Shown in pieces: positions 1-10,213 of a DNA stretch of 64,000 bases. Position numbers and translations under genes: made by a program. Location: NCBI GenBank assembly GCA_026129525.1, contig JAHCHW010000002.1:62001-126000 (forward strand), in the 5' to 3' direction. Source of the DNA: Chitinophagales bacterium. Its GTDB lineage: Bacteria; Bacteroidota; Bacteroidia; Chitinophagales; LD1. The notes under the pieces were generated by a model that saw only the letters and a list, made by a program, of their open reading frames with translations, was not told the DNA's origin and did no database searches. The first letter of the stretch is position 1. Every line of letters begins with the position of its first letter.

Positions 1-492
1 GGTGTATTCGTAACTGCCATCTTTGTTTTTAACAATAAAGTAGAATTCGCCCAGCCGTTCCGAAAAATATTTAAAACGCACATCGGGTTGATGAAAGTAA
101 ATACACAAAGTGGAGAGGAAAACAGGCTCATGCAGGTAGCTGTAATGCTTATTCTTTTTTAGTATGTAGCGGTCAATATCCCAGTTTAAACTCACAAACG
201 TTGTTTCGTCATTTACCGTATTGCTTGCTGCTGATTTTATCAGCTTGCCATGCTTGTAGGTAACTATGTAGTTTTGAGAGGAATGTTTCTTTACAAAAAA
301 CACATCGGCTACTGTTGAACTTTGCAACAAATACTGCTCTGTTGAATCTTTCTCCGTAACAAACCGTTCAATATGTGCTGTTCCTATATTTTTTCCGAAC
401 AAAAAAACATGATAAGTAAGCCTCTGCGCAGTAGCACATTTACAAAACAGAACTGCGAGAAAAGGTATGTAACAAAGTCGGATAACAATCAT
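1..492 (-). CDS. Exported protein, DUF6134-like, partial (paralog of next gene)
   Basis: This gene is truncated by the left window edge. Reading down from an ATG at 492 gives 164 open codons. They begin with a hydrophobic signal-like segment that ends near residue 23. The protein has a FLFGKNIG motif and, further on, SERLGEF. Both match motifs in the neighbouring gene (FLFGNKIG and SERLGEY), so the two look like tandem duplicates. The ATG overlaps the TGA stop of the upstream gene (ATGA, 489-492), which suggests one transcript and translational coupling. The length and motifs recall the DUF6134 family of Bacteroidota. That assignment is from memory, and no function is known to me. Confidence 0.8.
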   Translation of the reverse strand, partial: MIVIRLCYIPFLAVLFCKCATAQRLTYHVFLFGKNIGTAHIERFVTEKDSTEQYLLQSSTVADVFFVKKHSSQNYIVTYKHGKLIKSAASNTVNDETTFVSLNWDIDRYILKKNKHYSYLHEPVFLSTLCIYFHQPDVRFKYFSERLGEFYFIVKNKDGSYEYT

Positions 493-1067
493 TTGGCAGG
501 TCGCAAATATACGCTTGCGCCTTTGCTCATTTCCAACTCGTAGAGAGCACCGTCTTTGTAACGGTAAATATTACTTACTCCGTTGGCTAACTTACATTCG
601 TACACACCGGGCGAAGTCTGTTTAAAGGTACAATACTCACCCAGTCGCTCCGAGAAAATTACCGTTCGTCCTTTGGGCTCGGAGAAATAAAGTTGAATGG
701 AAGAGAAATCTATGGGTTTGTCTAAATGAAGCATCTCTGCTCCTTTTTGTATCAGATACTTGGTTCCCTGCCATATTGTTTTCGAAATTTCGGTAACTCC
801 GTCTTTCATGTTTTTAGTATAGGCTGAAAGCAGTTGACCGTTTTCGTAGATAATATCGTAATTCATTTCGGAAGTCTTCTTTGTAAAAATCACATTCGCC
901 TCCGATTTGCTATTGAGTGTGTATTTCACTGTTCCGTTGCCGTTGTCCTTACGTTCTACTATGGTTTGCCCTATTTTATTGCCAAACAAAAAAATATCGT
1001 AAACCTGCTTTTGGGCAGGCAGCCATAAGACCAAAGCCGTAAAAAACAAAACGCTGAAAGCTTTCAT
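489..1067 (-). CDS. Exported protein, DUF6134-like
   Basis: This 192-residue protein has an N-terminal signal peptide (about residues 1-19, ending LPAQ). The rest is beta-rich, with the motifs FLFGNKIG near residue 26 and SERLGEYC near residue 140. Its closest visible relative is the gene directly downstream, which repeats the same motif order. The two genes overlap by four bases and are probably co-transcribed, with this one first. The start ATG at 1067 directly precedes the signal peptide. It resembles the DUF6134 family, proteins of unknown role that are probably periplasmic or on the outer membrane. Nothing in the sequence points to catalysis. Confidence 0.75.
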   Translation of the reverse strand: MKAFSVLFFTALVLWLPAQKQVYDIFLFGNKIGQTIVERKDNGNGTVKYTLNSKSEANVIFTKKTSEMNYDIIYENGQLLSAYTKNMKDGVTEISKTIWQGTKYLIQKGAEMLHLDKPIDFSSIQLYFSEPKGRTVIFSERLGEYCTFKQTSPGVYECKLANGVSNIYRYKDGALYELEMSKGASVYLRPAK

Positions 1068-1259
1068 GGTTCAGAATACTGCTGCTAAGATAGTGTTATG
1101 CACAGAATGGTTGGATGGTGTTTGTGATTTTTAATATAGTGCATTCATTCGTTCAATTTCAACGCAACTCCTTTGCAATAATTTCGTTCCTGTTTATGAA
1201 GGTTCAATAAATTTGGTTGTAAAGCAACTCTTAAAATCGTTTTATCTTCACTGTCAATT

Positions 1260-3569
1260 ATGCAAAAACATTTTCTGCTTTTACTGTTTGTAGGTTCTTT
1301 GGTTTTATGCAAGGCTTCGGGTAACTCTCCCACTCCTCCCAAAAGTTCAACAGTTCCAAGTTCATTTTTCTTGCCAATACCCGAAAATACGTTGTCGCCT
1401 TTGGATATTTCGGAAACAGAACACTTAGATAAGGTTGACCTAAAAAACGGGGAATTGCCCAAGTTTTCGCGCTCTATTTACACCAACATTACGCTTGCTA
1501 ATTCGGGAACATGGAGCGCAATGCCAGATGGCGGCAGAGTTTGGCAAGTAAAAATTTCCTCGCAGGGAGCGCTGGCGCTTATTCCGTTCTACAATAAGTT
1601 CTATTTGCCCGAAGGCAGCACACTGCACATTTACACACCCGATAAAAAAGAAGTGTTGGGCGCATTTACAACTATTGATAATCCGGCTAACGGATACTAC
1701 TGCACAGGACTTATACATGGCAATGCCTGTATTGTAGAATACTACGAACCACAACATGCTTTTGGCAAAGGAGAACTAAGCATTAACGAAGTAGGTTATG
1801 CGTACCGCTGGGTAAAATCGTTTGATGAAAGCGGGCGCGGCTTTGGCGATGCTGACGCCTGCGAAGTAAACGTTAATTGCAGCGAAGGAAATTTATATCA
1901 GGATCCGAAGCGCTCTGTAGTTCGAATTTTAGTGCAAAGTTCGGGCGGGCAAGGTTGGTGCAGCGGAGCAATGATTAACAATGTGCGGCAGGATTGCACT
2001 CCGTATTTACTTAGCGCACAACATTGTAGCGAAGGCACCACTGCCAACCAGTACAGCCAATGGGTGTTTTACTTTAATTACGAAGCGCCCGGCTGCAACA
2101 ACCCCGCATCGCAAGGTTCGCTAGCAACTAAAACAGTAATAGGTTGCAGCAAAATTGCCGACAGCAACGATAACGGTGGCGCCACCGGTTCCGATTTTTT
2201 GTTGTTGCAATTAAACAGTCAGCCACCGGCAAACTACAATGTTTTTTATGCCGGTTGGAATGCCAACAACACCGCTTCCACTTCGGGAGTAAGTATTCAT
2301 CACCCCGATGCCGACATCAAAAAAATTTCCACCTACACAGCAACTGTAGTTTCGTCAAAGTGGGGCAACAGTGTAAACGGCACGCATTGGCGGGTGGTTT
2401 GGGCAGCAACCGCTAACGGACATGGTGTTACCGAGCCGGGGTCATCGGGCGGACCCTTGTTTAATAGCCAAGGACAAATTATCGGGCAATTAACCGGTGG
2501 CGATTCGTATTGCAACACTCCTACCGCACCCGACTTATTCGGAAAGTTCGCTTACAGTTGGACTTCGAATGGTGGCACTGCCACACGCCAACTTAAACCC
2601 TGGTTAGACCCTGATAATACAGGCGCAACTACGTTAGGCGGAGCTAATTTCCCCTGCGGCACTTTGCAACAAAACGATGCAGGCATTCAAACTATCGAAA
2701 CGCCTTCAGGTAATTTATGCAATACGCTCTTCTCTCCCGTATTAATTCTTAAAAACTTTGGCGGCAATGCACTTACAAGTGTTACCATCAATTACAGTAT
2801 TGACGGCAACGTGTATCAACACAATTGGACAGGTAACCTTAGTGCACTATCGGTAACAACAGTTACGTTGCCACCTGTAACACTCAATCCGGGCACACAT
2901 TCCTTTTCTGCCGAAACCAACAACCCGAACGGTGTGGCAGATAACAACACGTCCAACGATGGTGTATCTGCCACATTTAACATTGCTCCCCCATCGGGCT
3001 TGCTTAATCTCTATCTGAAACCCGACATTTACGGCAGCGAAACTACCTGGACTATTAAAGATGGCAATAACAATGTAGCGGCATCGGGCGGCCCTTATAC
3101 CGATAGTTTTAATCCGCAGGCAATGAACATTCCTGTTTGTTTGCCTCTAGGCTGTTACACACTTACTCTTTATGATGAATACGGTGACGGCATGGGCAGC
3201 AATGTGAACGGACAAATGAAACTAACCGGACAAAGCGGTACTATTACCTACGCACAACTTACCAACCCTGACTTTGGCGATTCGGTGAGTTTTAATTTTT
3301 GTATTCAGGGAACGGGGATAAGCGAAACCGCTAATCAGTTAAGCGTTAGGGTAAGCCCCAATCCGTCAACTGCGATGTTTTATATCAGTATTGTTTCGGA
3401 AGAATTAAAAACCATTCGGGTGTTTGATATTGTAGGAAAAGAAGTAATAAACCTGAAAACAAACACCGGTAGTTTTACGATTGACTTAGCCGGTGAAAGC
3501 AAAGGCATTTATTTGTTGCAGATAGAAAGCGACAGCGGAATCGCTATTCACAGACTAGTGAAAGAATAA
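1260..3569 (+). CDS. Secreted trypsin-like serine endopeptidase with T9SS type A sorting domain
   Basis: A 769-residue secreted protease. A signal peptide covers about residues 1-20. A propeptide-like or beta-rich region follows up to about 200. The chymotrypsin/lysyl-endopeptidase-like domain spans about 205-465. The catalytic triad is readable: His255 in SAQHC, Asp312 in GSDFLLLQL, and Ser396 in EPGSSGGP. Many Cys residues fit a disulfide-rich exoprotein. A CARDB-like segment (about 480-570) and another beta domain precede the C-terminal sorting domain (about 695-769, with VSPNPS and ending RLVKE). That tail directs export by the type IX system and surface attachment or release. The stop codon directly abuts the stop of the convergent gene at 3570. 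Lysyl specificity is inferred from family resemblance only. Confidence 0.9.
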   Translation: MQKHFLLLLFVGSLVLCKASGNSPTPPKSSTVPSSFFLPIPENTLSPLDISETEHLDKVDLKNGELPKFSRSIYTNITLANSGTWSAMPDGGRVWQVKISSQGALALIPFYNKFYLPEGSTLHIYTPDKKEVLGAFTTIDNPANGYYCTGLIHGNACIVEYYEPQHAFGKGELSINEVGYAYRWVKSFDESGRGFGDADACEVNVNCSEGNLYQDPKRSVVRILVQSSGGQGWCSGAMINNVRQDCTPYLLSAQHCSEGTTANQYSQWVFYFNYEAPGCNNPASQGSLATKTVIGCSKIADSNDNGGATGSDFLLLQLNSQPPANYNVFYAGWNANNTASTSGVSIHHPDADIKKISTYTATVVSSKWGNSVNGTHWRVVWAATANGHGVTEPGSSGGPLFNSQGQIIGQLTGGDSYCNTPTAPDLFGKFAYSWTSNGGTATRQLKPWLDPDNTGATTLGGANFPCGTLQQNDAGIQTIETPSGNLCNTLFSPVLILKNFGGNALTSVTINYSIDGNVYQHNWTGNLSALSVTTVTLPPVTLNPGTHSFSAETNNPNGVADNNTSNDGVSATFNIAPPSGLLNLYLKPDIYGSETTWTIKDGNNNVAASGGPYTDSFNPQAMNIPVCLPLGCYTLTLYDEYGDGMGSNVNGQMKLTGQSGTITYAQLTNPDFGDSVSFNFCIQGTGISETANQLSVRVSPNPSTAMFYISIVSEELKTIRVFDIVGKEVINLKTNTGSFTIDLAGESKGIYLLQIESDSGIAIHRLVKE

Positions 3570-5681
3570 TCAGTAACCGCCCAAATATTTCCGCAAACCC
3601 CACTCCAACGAAATCAAAATTAAGAGGAGAAAGAAAATCCACTTAAGGTTAATGGCGCTCTCGGTACGGAACATATCGTATAACACCGGCTTTAACTGAT
3701 TGTTAGCTTCAATATCGTCCGCAACAGTAAGGGCATCGGCAAGCGCATACATGTTGCCTTTGTGCTGCGTTGCCAACTGGTACAGCACACGGTAATCTGC
3801 CCGGGTATTCATCTCTTCCAATTGCAACGGACTAACCGAAAATTTTCCGGAAGCGGTAAGCGTATTGTTTCCGAACTTTGCTGATGCGGTATAAGTATAA
3901 CTTCCCACGGGCAAAAATCCGGCATTCAGTTCATAGGCTTTTTCAGTGCGATTAAATTTGTATTCGTAGATTTTGTGGTCTTCGCCCGAAATTTTCAAGT
4001 CCACATCGGGCGAATTGATTAGCTCGTAATTGGCATTGTAGAGTTGGGCATCGAACGTAACTGCTTCGTTATCCTGAAAAATATTTTTGGAAAGATTTAC
4101 ACGGAAGGGTCGCTTATCTGCCTTTACCGAAAGAAACTGAACGGTTTTATTTATCAGTTCGTTGGTGGCATCGTGACTTTTGTTGAGTTGATAATCGTAT
4201 AAACGCCAACGCCACAAACCTTCACCTGCAATTACTCCGGTTTTAACCTCACCGGCATCGTTCATCAACCACAACGGGAAATCGGTTACTACCGAATTTA
4301 TTTTCTGATTCAACAAAATTTTTGCTGCAGGGTTAGCGGCATACTCTCCGAAAAAATTGTGCAGCGGTGGAAATTTGGGAATGGTTTGCAAGGTGCGGTC
4401 GGAAAGGGTAAACAGCGAAAAATCTTTGTTTACCGAAGCAGTAACATCGTTAAACTGCGCGGCATTGGAACGAACGTTTACGCCATCCTGTACTTTATTG
4501 AAATCGGTAAGTAGGGTTTGCGTTCCTAATACATACAGCAGGGGCTTTTTTAAATTAGTTGCATCGGTCAGCACATTTTGCAAACGCTGCGAAGCCGAAG
4601 GAAGTTGATGAAGAATAACAAGATTATAATCGTTTAGCTTGCGCGAAAAACTTTCGGCAAACTCAACATCTAACTGATAGTTTTTATTGCTTTCAATGGC
4701 AGCTTTAAAGGCGGCTACGTCCGGATGAGGAGAGTTCGCAATCAACAAAATTTTCTGCCTGCCGTCCATTACTTCCACAAAAATGTCGCGCACATTGTTT
4801 TTGTAAGTTGCTTCTTCGGGCAGGTTAGTAAGCGTGATGCGGTAATGGGCTATACCCACGCGGTCGGCATCAAGCACAAAATCGTAGCTCTGAAAAAAGT
4901 TATCCGAAGCATAGCTGATGTCCTTTTGTTGCAGCAGTTTGGGTTCTATTCCTGCATTTATTTCATACACATTCAGCTTAGCATTCTTTCCCAAAAAATT
5001 ATTGGCTTCCACATCAACCCGCAAGCAGAAGCGGTCGTTGAGGTAGGCAATCTTATTGTGGTAAGCACCGGCTAATTTTTGGTCGCGTTGCACCGATGTA
5101 TCGCCTACGGCAATCGTATAAATGCTGTAAGGCGCAGTCTCGGCACTGTAAACCGGATTCACTCCGCGGTTGTAAATGCCATCGGAAAGCAATACTACCG
5201 CTCCTAAATTGCGGTTGTAGTAAATGCCACTCAATTCTTCAATAGCACTGCTCAGCCCACTCGATTTATCGGTAAACGAAAACTCCATTCCTTTCCGCAA
5301 ACCATCGCCTGCGGCATATTCCTCCACATCGTATTTACTGCTCAACTTTTTTATCAGCGCTTCTGTTTGTTGCTTGTAAAGGGTTGTGTCTTTACCAAGC
5401 GATAAGCGCATGGATTCGCTGTTATCGTGCACTATTGCCACAATAGGTTTAAACTCTTGCGTGTTACGGCTTCGCAACAAAGGCGAAAGCAGCAGAATTG
5501 CCAATATGGTAACAGCCGCAAACCGAAAAACTGCCATGGCGGTTTTCCAATACTGCATGGCTGCCAACTTATCGTCAAAAGTTCTATCGCGGTAATACAA
5601 CACAGCAGCATACAGCGCCCCAAGTGCAATGCACAACACTATAAACCAAACAGGATACTGAAACGAAAGTCCGGAACTCAT
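3570..5681 (-). CDS. Membrane protein with VWA-like domain
   Basis: A 703-residue inner-membrane protein. Two N-terminal transmembrane segments lie at about 11-29 and 48-70, and a C-terminal one at about 679-697. Right after the second segment comes a von Willebrand A-like domain with the MIDAS signature DNSES (Asp86, Ser88, Ser90) and a later LLSDG motif, so it probably binds a divalent metal. The long region between is beta-rich and likely periplasmic. Similar Bacteroidota proteins of about 700 residues resemble BatA/BatB-type VWA proteins and glutamine-amidotransferase-like membrane proteins, but here there is no adjacent MoxR ATPase. It is monocistronic and converges with the protease at zero spacing. 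Its function is unknown. Confidence 0.75.
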   Translation of the reverse strand: MSSGLSFQYPVWFIVLCIALGALYAAVLYYRDRTFDDKLAAMQYWKTAMAVFRFAAVTILAILLLSPLLRSRNTQEFKPIVAIVHDNSESMRLSLGKDTTLYKQQTEALIKKLSSKYDVEEYAAGDGLRKGMEFSFTDKSSGLSSAIEELSGIYYNRNLGAVVLLSDGIYNRGVNPVYSAETAPYSIYTIAVGDTSVQRDQKLAGAYHNKIAYLNDRFCLRVDVEANNFLGKNAKLNVYEINAGIEPKLLQQKDISYASDNFFQSYDFVLDADRVGIAHYRITLTNLPEEATYKNNVRDIFVEVMDGRQKILLIANSPHPDVAAFKAAIESNKNYQLDVEFAESFSRKLNDYNLVILHQLPSASQRLQNVLTDATNLKKPLLYVLGTQTLLTDFNKVQDGVNVRSNAAQFNDVTASVNKDFSLFTLSDRTLQTIPKFPPLHNFFGEYAANPAAKILLNQKINSVVTDFPLWLMNDAGEVKTGVIAGEGLWRWRLYDYQLNKSHDATNELINKTVQFLSVKADKRPFRVNLSKNIFQDNEAVTFDAQLYNANYELINSPDVDLKISGEDHKIYEYKFNRTEKAYELNAGFLPVGSYTYTASAKFGNNTLTASGKFSVSPLQLEEMNTRADYRVLYQLATQHKGNMYALADALTVADDIEANNQLKPVLYDMFRTESAINLKWIFFLLLILISLEWGLRKYLGGY

Positions 5682-5840
5682 TAACTGTAAATAACCTCAG
5701 CCGCTAAAATGCAAAAATTGCCGAAGGGTGAAACAAAATCCACAACATTGAATGGCAAAAGCGCAAAAACAAATTACTTACTACTTCTGTGGCAATGCAA
5801 CACTACCTTCGTTCAATTCATCTTTCTGCATGTTAGCTTT

Positions 5841-5848
5841 TATATTTG
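5841..5848 (+). promoter_or_regulatory. Putative -7 box of the adhesin promoter
   Basis: TATATTTG matches the Bacteroidota -7 consensus TAnnTTTG exactly and lies 55 bases before the ATG at 5904. No clear TTTG is seen at the -33 distance, so only the -7 half is supported. The stretch 5682-5903 is otherwise a divergent intergenic region with no other feature seen. Confidence 0.35.
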
Positions 5849-5903
5849 GGGGCAGTAAATTGCTTGCTTAATTTGCATTGATTTGAGAATCTGAAATACC
5901 TAC

Positions 5904-8900
5904 ATGAAGAAGTTTTTTACCACAGTTTGGATATGGATGCTGATTATGGTGTGTGTTTACGCACAGGATGTAACATTGGCGGGTCCCGGCCCTTGCAACG
6001 GAGCCGCTGTATCGGGAACTTGGACAGTTCCCTGCCATGTTACTTCAATTACTATACAAGTGTATGCCGGTGGTGGTGGTGGCGGTGGTGGTGGTGGTGG
6101 CAGCAGCGGTGGAGTTTGTCCAACCCGTGGCGGTGGTGGTGGTGGTGGTGGTGGCTATACAACCTTAACATTTAACGTAACCCCCGGATCATCTTTTTCG
6201 TACACCGTAGGCTGGGGAGGTTGCGGAGGAGGAAACGGGAGTGACAACAGCAACGGGGGCAATGGCAGTAACGGAGGTAACTCAACTTTTTCCGGAACAG
6301 ATGCAGGCGGCACGTCAATTAGCCTTACCGCGAATGGTGGTGCAAGCGGTGGGCGAGGAAATACCTGCTCGTTTTATGGTGGTAACGGCAACAATGGTAA
6401 TGGTGGTGCAGGCGGCACCGCCAGTGGCGGCACAACCAATTCAAGTGGTATAGCAGGTAGTAACGGAAACGGTGCCAATGGCGGTGCCGGAGGTGCCGGA
6501 GCCGGACCATCAGGCGGAGCAGGTGGAGCAACTACCGCTGCGAACGGAGTAGCCTATGGCGGTGGCGGTGCTGGCGGTGGCGATAGCCCGGGTGGTCGTG
6601 GTGGTGCTGGCGGAATTCTTATTACTTATGTTACCACGGTGCCATTGCCCGCTACACCTACTATTATTACAACCCCTCCTACCTGCACTACAACAGGCAG
6701 CAGCACTATAAGCAATTACGATGCTACAACCACCTACACTTTTACTCCAAGTGGACCAACCGTGAGCGCAGGTGGAGCCATAAACGGCATGGTAACCGGA
6801 ACAAGCTATACAGTAGTGGCAGGAACAGGGGCTTGCGCTTCATCACCGAGTGCATCTTTCAGCAATGCTCCGGTAACAGCACCACCGGCAGTACCTACGG
6901 TTAATACCACTCCTCCAAGTTGTACCTCGGCAGGAATGAGTACCATTACCAATTACAACGCAGCATATACTTACATTTTTACACCTGCCGGACCAACAGC
7001 AGGTGCTGGCGGAGCCATCAGCGGTACAACACCCGGTACAAGTTACACCGTTGAAGCCAGTGATGGAAGTTGTCAATCAGGAGCAAGTTCATCGTTCAGC
7101 AACGGAGCACAATTGCCGGTACCTGTTGCTGTTATCAGCGGAGCGTTAGCCTATTGCACAGGCGGAAATACAACATTAACTGCAAGCGGTGGCGTAAGCT
7201 ATATTTGGGCTAATGCAGGCGGTAGCATAATTGGAAACTCTGCCAGTGTAACTGTTACACAAGGCATGTACGGTGTAATAGTAACTAACGCCAGCGGATG
7301 CAGCGACACCGCTACTGCTACCGTAACCGAAATAGCAAGTTTACCAACTAACATAAGCGGAAACCTAAGTTACTGCCAAGGAGCAAATACTACGCTTACC
7401 GCAACAGGCGGAACAAGCTATGTATGGAGCAACAGCAGTACAAGTGCAAATATTACAGTAACACAAGGCAGCTACTCGGTTACTGCAACCGATGCTAACG
7501 GATGTACCGGAACCGCATCTGCCACTGTTACAGAAAATCCACTTCCTTCTATAAGCATCAGCGGTGCATTAAGCTATTGTGCCGGAGCAAGCACAACACT
7601 AACAGCAAATGGTGCAACAGATTATTTGTGGAGCGATGCAGGTAACAGCACCACTGCAAGTATTACTGTAACACAGGGTAACTACACCGTAACCGGAACA
7701 AATGCAAACGGATGCACTGCAACAGCCAATGCCGTTGTAACCGAGAATCCTCTTCCTAACATTACTATTAGCGGTTCCTTAACTTATTGCACGGGAGGAA
7801 ATACAACATTGACTGCAAACGGTGGCAGCACTTATTCATGGAGCAACGGATCATCAACAGCTTCAATTACTGTAACACAAGGCACCTACACAGTTAGTGC
7901 AACCGATGCAAACGGATGCACTGGAACAGCTTTGGCAACGGTAATTGAATCAACCGCTTTAACGGTAAATATTACCGGAAACCTGAGTTACTGTCCGGGT
8001 GCAACTACAACACTTACCGCATCGGGTGGAACCAGTTATGTTTGGAACAATGGCAACACTAATGCAAGCATAACCGTTACCGCAGGCAATTATTCTGTAA
8101 CCGCCTCCGATGTAACCGGCTGTACGGGAACTGCAACAGCAAATGTTACTCAGCTTTCTGCACCTGTTGTAAGCATCGGTGGTACATTAAACTACTGTGC
8201 CGGTTCAAACACTACACTTACCGCAAGCGGAGCCTTTAGTTATTTATGGAATGATGCTTTGAACAGTACAACGGCAAGCATCACCGCCACACAAGGTAAC
8301 TATACCGTAACCGGAACCGATGCTAATGGTTGCACTGCTACTGCAAATACTACAGTTACCGAAAATGCTGCCCCGGCTGTAAGCATCAGTGGCTCGGTAA
8401 CTTATTGCACAGGAGGCAGTACAACGTTAACCGCGAGCGGAGGCACAACTTATAGCTGGAGCAACGGAAGTACAACAGCAGCGGTTACGCTTACGCAAGG
8501 AAGTTATACAGTAACAGCTACCAATGCTATAGGCTGCACCGGAACTGCTTCTGTAAACGTAGTTGAGTCAACAAACTTAACTGTAAACATCAGCGGAAAT
8601 TTAAGCCATTGTCCCGGAGAAAACACAACATTAACCGCAGCTGGCGGAACAAGCTACAATTGGAGTAACGGAAATACTTCAGCAAGTATTACCGCCACAC
8701 AAGGCTCGTATTCCGTAACAGCATCGGATGGTGCATGTTCAGTAACTGCTTCTGCTGTTGTTACGGCATTTACTGTATCGCCCGTAAATCTTGGTAACAA
8801 CGTTAAAGCCTGTTCCGATTCAGTAGTAATACTTAATGCCGGTACCGGTTACACAAGTTATGTTTGGAGCAATGGCGACACCAATCAAACCATGCAACCG

Positions 8901-9272
8901 CAAACATCGGGCGCACATTCAGTAACAGTTACCGATGCCAACGGATGCACCGTTTCCGGTTCAGTTACCGTAACATTCGATGAGTGTATTGAAATGGAGC
9001 ATGTAGTTTACATTCCTACTGCCTTCTCCCCTAATGGCGATGGCAACAACGATTTGTTCCGTGTAATAGGCAGCAACATCCGCGACATCAACTTACAGGT
9101 TTACAATCGCTGGGGCGAAATTGTTTACGCTTCACAAAATTTATTTTCCGGTTGGGACGGAATGTACAAAGGGGTTGCAATGCCCATGGAAGTTTATGTG
9201 TATCAGGCAAAGGTGATTTTCATAGATGGGTTTGTCGCTGACTACAGGGGGTCAGTTACATTGGTGAGATAG
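5904..9272 (+). CDS. Giant repeat adhesin-like protein with T9SS type B (CHU_C) sorting domain
   Basis: A 1122-residue secreted surface protein. Residues 1-21 form a signal peptide ending VYAQ. Residues about 35-240 are a glycine-rich domain with runs of 9-11 glycines, like the glycine-rich domains at the start of other Bacteroidota adhesins. Two repeats of about 76 residues follow (about 250-402). Then come eight tandem repeats of 67-70 residues (about 403-957), each with a YC/HC, TTLTA, a central W, and most with NGC near the end, so they are probably disulfide-stabilised Ig/PKD-like folds. A ninth, divergent repeat ends near 1028. The C-terminal gliding-motility-type domain (about 1033-1122) contains [13 protein letters not shown] and NRWGEIVY, the hallmark of T9SS type B cargo. 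A role in adhesion or gliding is inferred. The gene is monocistronic. Confidence 0.9.
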   Translation: MKKFFTTVWIWMLIMVCVYAQDVTLAGPGPCNGAAVSGTWTVPCHVTSITIQVYAGGGGGGGGGGGSSGGVCPTRGGGGGGGGGYTTLTFNVTPGSSFSYTVGWGGCGGGNGSDNSNGGNGSNGGNSTFSGTDAGGTSISLTANGGASGGRGNTCSFYGGNGNNGNGGAGGTASGGTTNSSGIAGSNGNGANGGAGGAGAGPSGGAGGATTAANGVAYGGGGAGGGDSPGGRGGAGGILITYVTTVPLPATPTIITTPPTCTTTGSSTISNYDATTTYTFTPSGPTVSAGGAINGMVTGTSYTVVAGTGACASSPSASFSNAPVTAPPAVPTVNTTPPSCTSAGMSTITNYNAAYTYIFTPAGPTAGAGGAISGTTPGTSYTVEASDGSCQSGASSSFSNGAQLPVPVAVISGALAYCTGGNTTLTASGGVSYIWANAGGSIIGNSASVTVTQGMYGVIVTNASGCSDTATATVTEIASLPTNISGNLSYCQGANTTLTATGGTSYVWSNSSTSANITVTQGSYSVTATDANGCTGTASATVTENPLPSISISGALSYCAGASTTLTANGATDYLWSDAGNSTTASITVTQGNYTVTGTNANGCTATANAVVTENPLPNITISGSLTYCTGGNTTLTANGGSTYSWSNGSSTASITVTQGTYTVSATDANGCTGTALATVIESTALTVNITGNLSYCPGATTTLTASGGTSYVWNNGNTNASITVTAGNYSVTASDVTGCTGTATANVTQLSAPVVSIGGTLNYCAGSNTTLTASGAFSYLWNDALNSTTASITATQGNYTVTGTDANGCTATANTTVTENAAPAVSISGSVTYCTGGSTTLTASGGTTYSWSNGSTTAAVTLTQGSYTVTATNAIGCTGTASVNVVESTNLTVNISGNLSHCPGENTTLTAAGGTSYNWSNGNTSASITATQGSYSVTASDGACSVTASAVVTAFTVSPVNLGNNVKACSDSVVILNAGTGYTSYVWSNGDTNQTMQPQTSGAHSVTVTDANGCTVSGSVTVTFDECIEMEHVVYIPTAFSPNGDGNNDLFRVIGSNIRDINLQVYNRWGEIVYASQNLFSGWDGMYKGVAMPMEVYVYQAKVIFIDGFVADYRGSVTLVR

Positions 9273-9470
9273 ACATTTCTGCTTCATAGAGAGTGTATCT
9301 ACAACAACACTCAATATCTCTTACAAGCTTGTCTAACCTCCAATAATCCTCTATAAACTGTTGTTTGAAAAAACAAACCGACCATTTGGTAAATGGCACC
9401 CATTGGGCAGCTATACCCAGCGTATGTTCACATTGCAAATACCAAGCAATTCACCGCCAAACCAACTGTT

Positions 9471-10010
9471 ATGAAAAATCTGCTACCAACCATGCTGCGA
9501 AGAGCCACCATTGGAATACTCCTGCTGGCGGCATCGTGCAAACCCGAACAAACTATACAGTTAGCTGACAAAACGCAACACACCGGAGTAAAGGTAATTG
9601 TGTTTGAAAATCAAAATGGCACTCCGGTTGATTCGCTGTTTGCCGGAAGAAGTGTAATTGCAAGACACTACTTAGACCTTTCTAAATCGCTTGCCGACTC
9701 TAGCCTTATTCTTGTTTATTACCAAACATCTACAAGCAACGGCAAAAATCAGTTTTGGTGGTCGGGTAACAATAACAATGTGCGGAACGATTACCGCATA
9801 AGCTACTATTTCAGTTTTGTACCCAGCACGGCAGTCTTCTTTGAAATGTTTTCTACTACTACCGGCAACTATTATGATACCGGAACTTCAAAAATTGTGA
9901 TTGATAAAATAAAGATTGTGATTGCACCTGCCGAAACCTTTTCGGCAAAAAAAGAAGCAGTGGACTTTGATGATTATTATGCCGCTGCGAGTTACCTTGG
10001 ATTTGAATAA
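9471..10010 (+). CDS. Predicted lipoprotein, unknown function
   Basis: A 179-residue protein from the ATG at 9471. The reading frame is open further upstream to 9393, but only the 9471 start puts a basic n-region and hydrophobic core immediately before a lipobox-like LAASC at about residue 20-24. The mature part is beta-rich and has no motif I recognise. It contains an asparagine-rich stretch near the middle. It is transcribed toward and nearly touches the convergent ccmD-like gene (2 bases apart). It is probably an outer-membrane or periplasm-facing lipoprotein, and its function is unknown. Confidence 0.65.
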   Translation: MKNLLPTMLRRATIGILLLAASCKPEQTIQLADKTQHTGVKVIVFENQNGTPVDSLFAGRSVIARHYLDLSKSLADSSLILVYYQTSTSNGKNQFWWSGNNNNVRNDYRISYYFSFVPSTAVFFEMFSTTTGNYYDTGTSKIVIDKIKIVIAPAETFSAKKEAVDFDDYYAAASYLGFE

Positions 10011-10012
10011 TG

Positions 10013-10213
10013 CTACTTCTCTTCCAGTTTCTTGAGCCTGCGCTCAATAGCAAACATAAAAGCGAACAGGCAAGCAAGTATAATGGTAAGCACGGCTGCC
10101 ACCACGTATATTTTCAGGTTACTTTTAAAAATGTTTTCTGAACCGGTTTCGCCCTGTGCAAACGAAACAACGGCAAATAGCATCGAAAAGAAAATAGTAA
10201 GCAGCGTTCTCAT
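10013..10213 (-). CDS. CcmD-like small membrane protein
   Basis: A 66-residue protein with an N-terminal signal-like hydrophobic stretch ending SFAQ, one transmembrane helix at about residues 34-54, and a short basic/acidic tail (RRLKKLEEK). The size, single helix with charged C-tail, and position directly behind a CcsA/CcmC-type gene match the CcmD-like proteins of Bacteroidota cytochrome c maturation loci. Its ATG overlaps the ccsA stop (ATGA, 10210-10213), so the two are translationally coupled. In the System I model CcmD helps release holo-CcmE. That role is transferred by context, since sequence identity in this family is very low. Confidence 0.65.
   Translation of the reverse strand: MRTLLTIFFSMLFAVVSFAQGETGSENIFKSNLKIYVVAAVLTIILACLFAFMFAIERRLKKLEEK

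Noticed and set aside
6067-6156. On/off phase variation by the GGT/GGC runs
   Set aside because: Trinucleotide slippage keeps the frame, so only the length of the glycine tract could vary.
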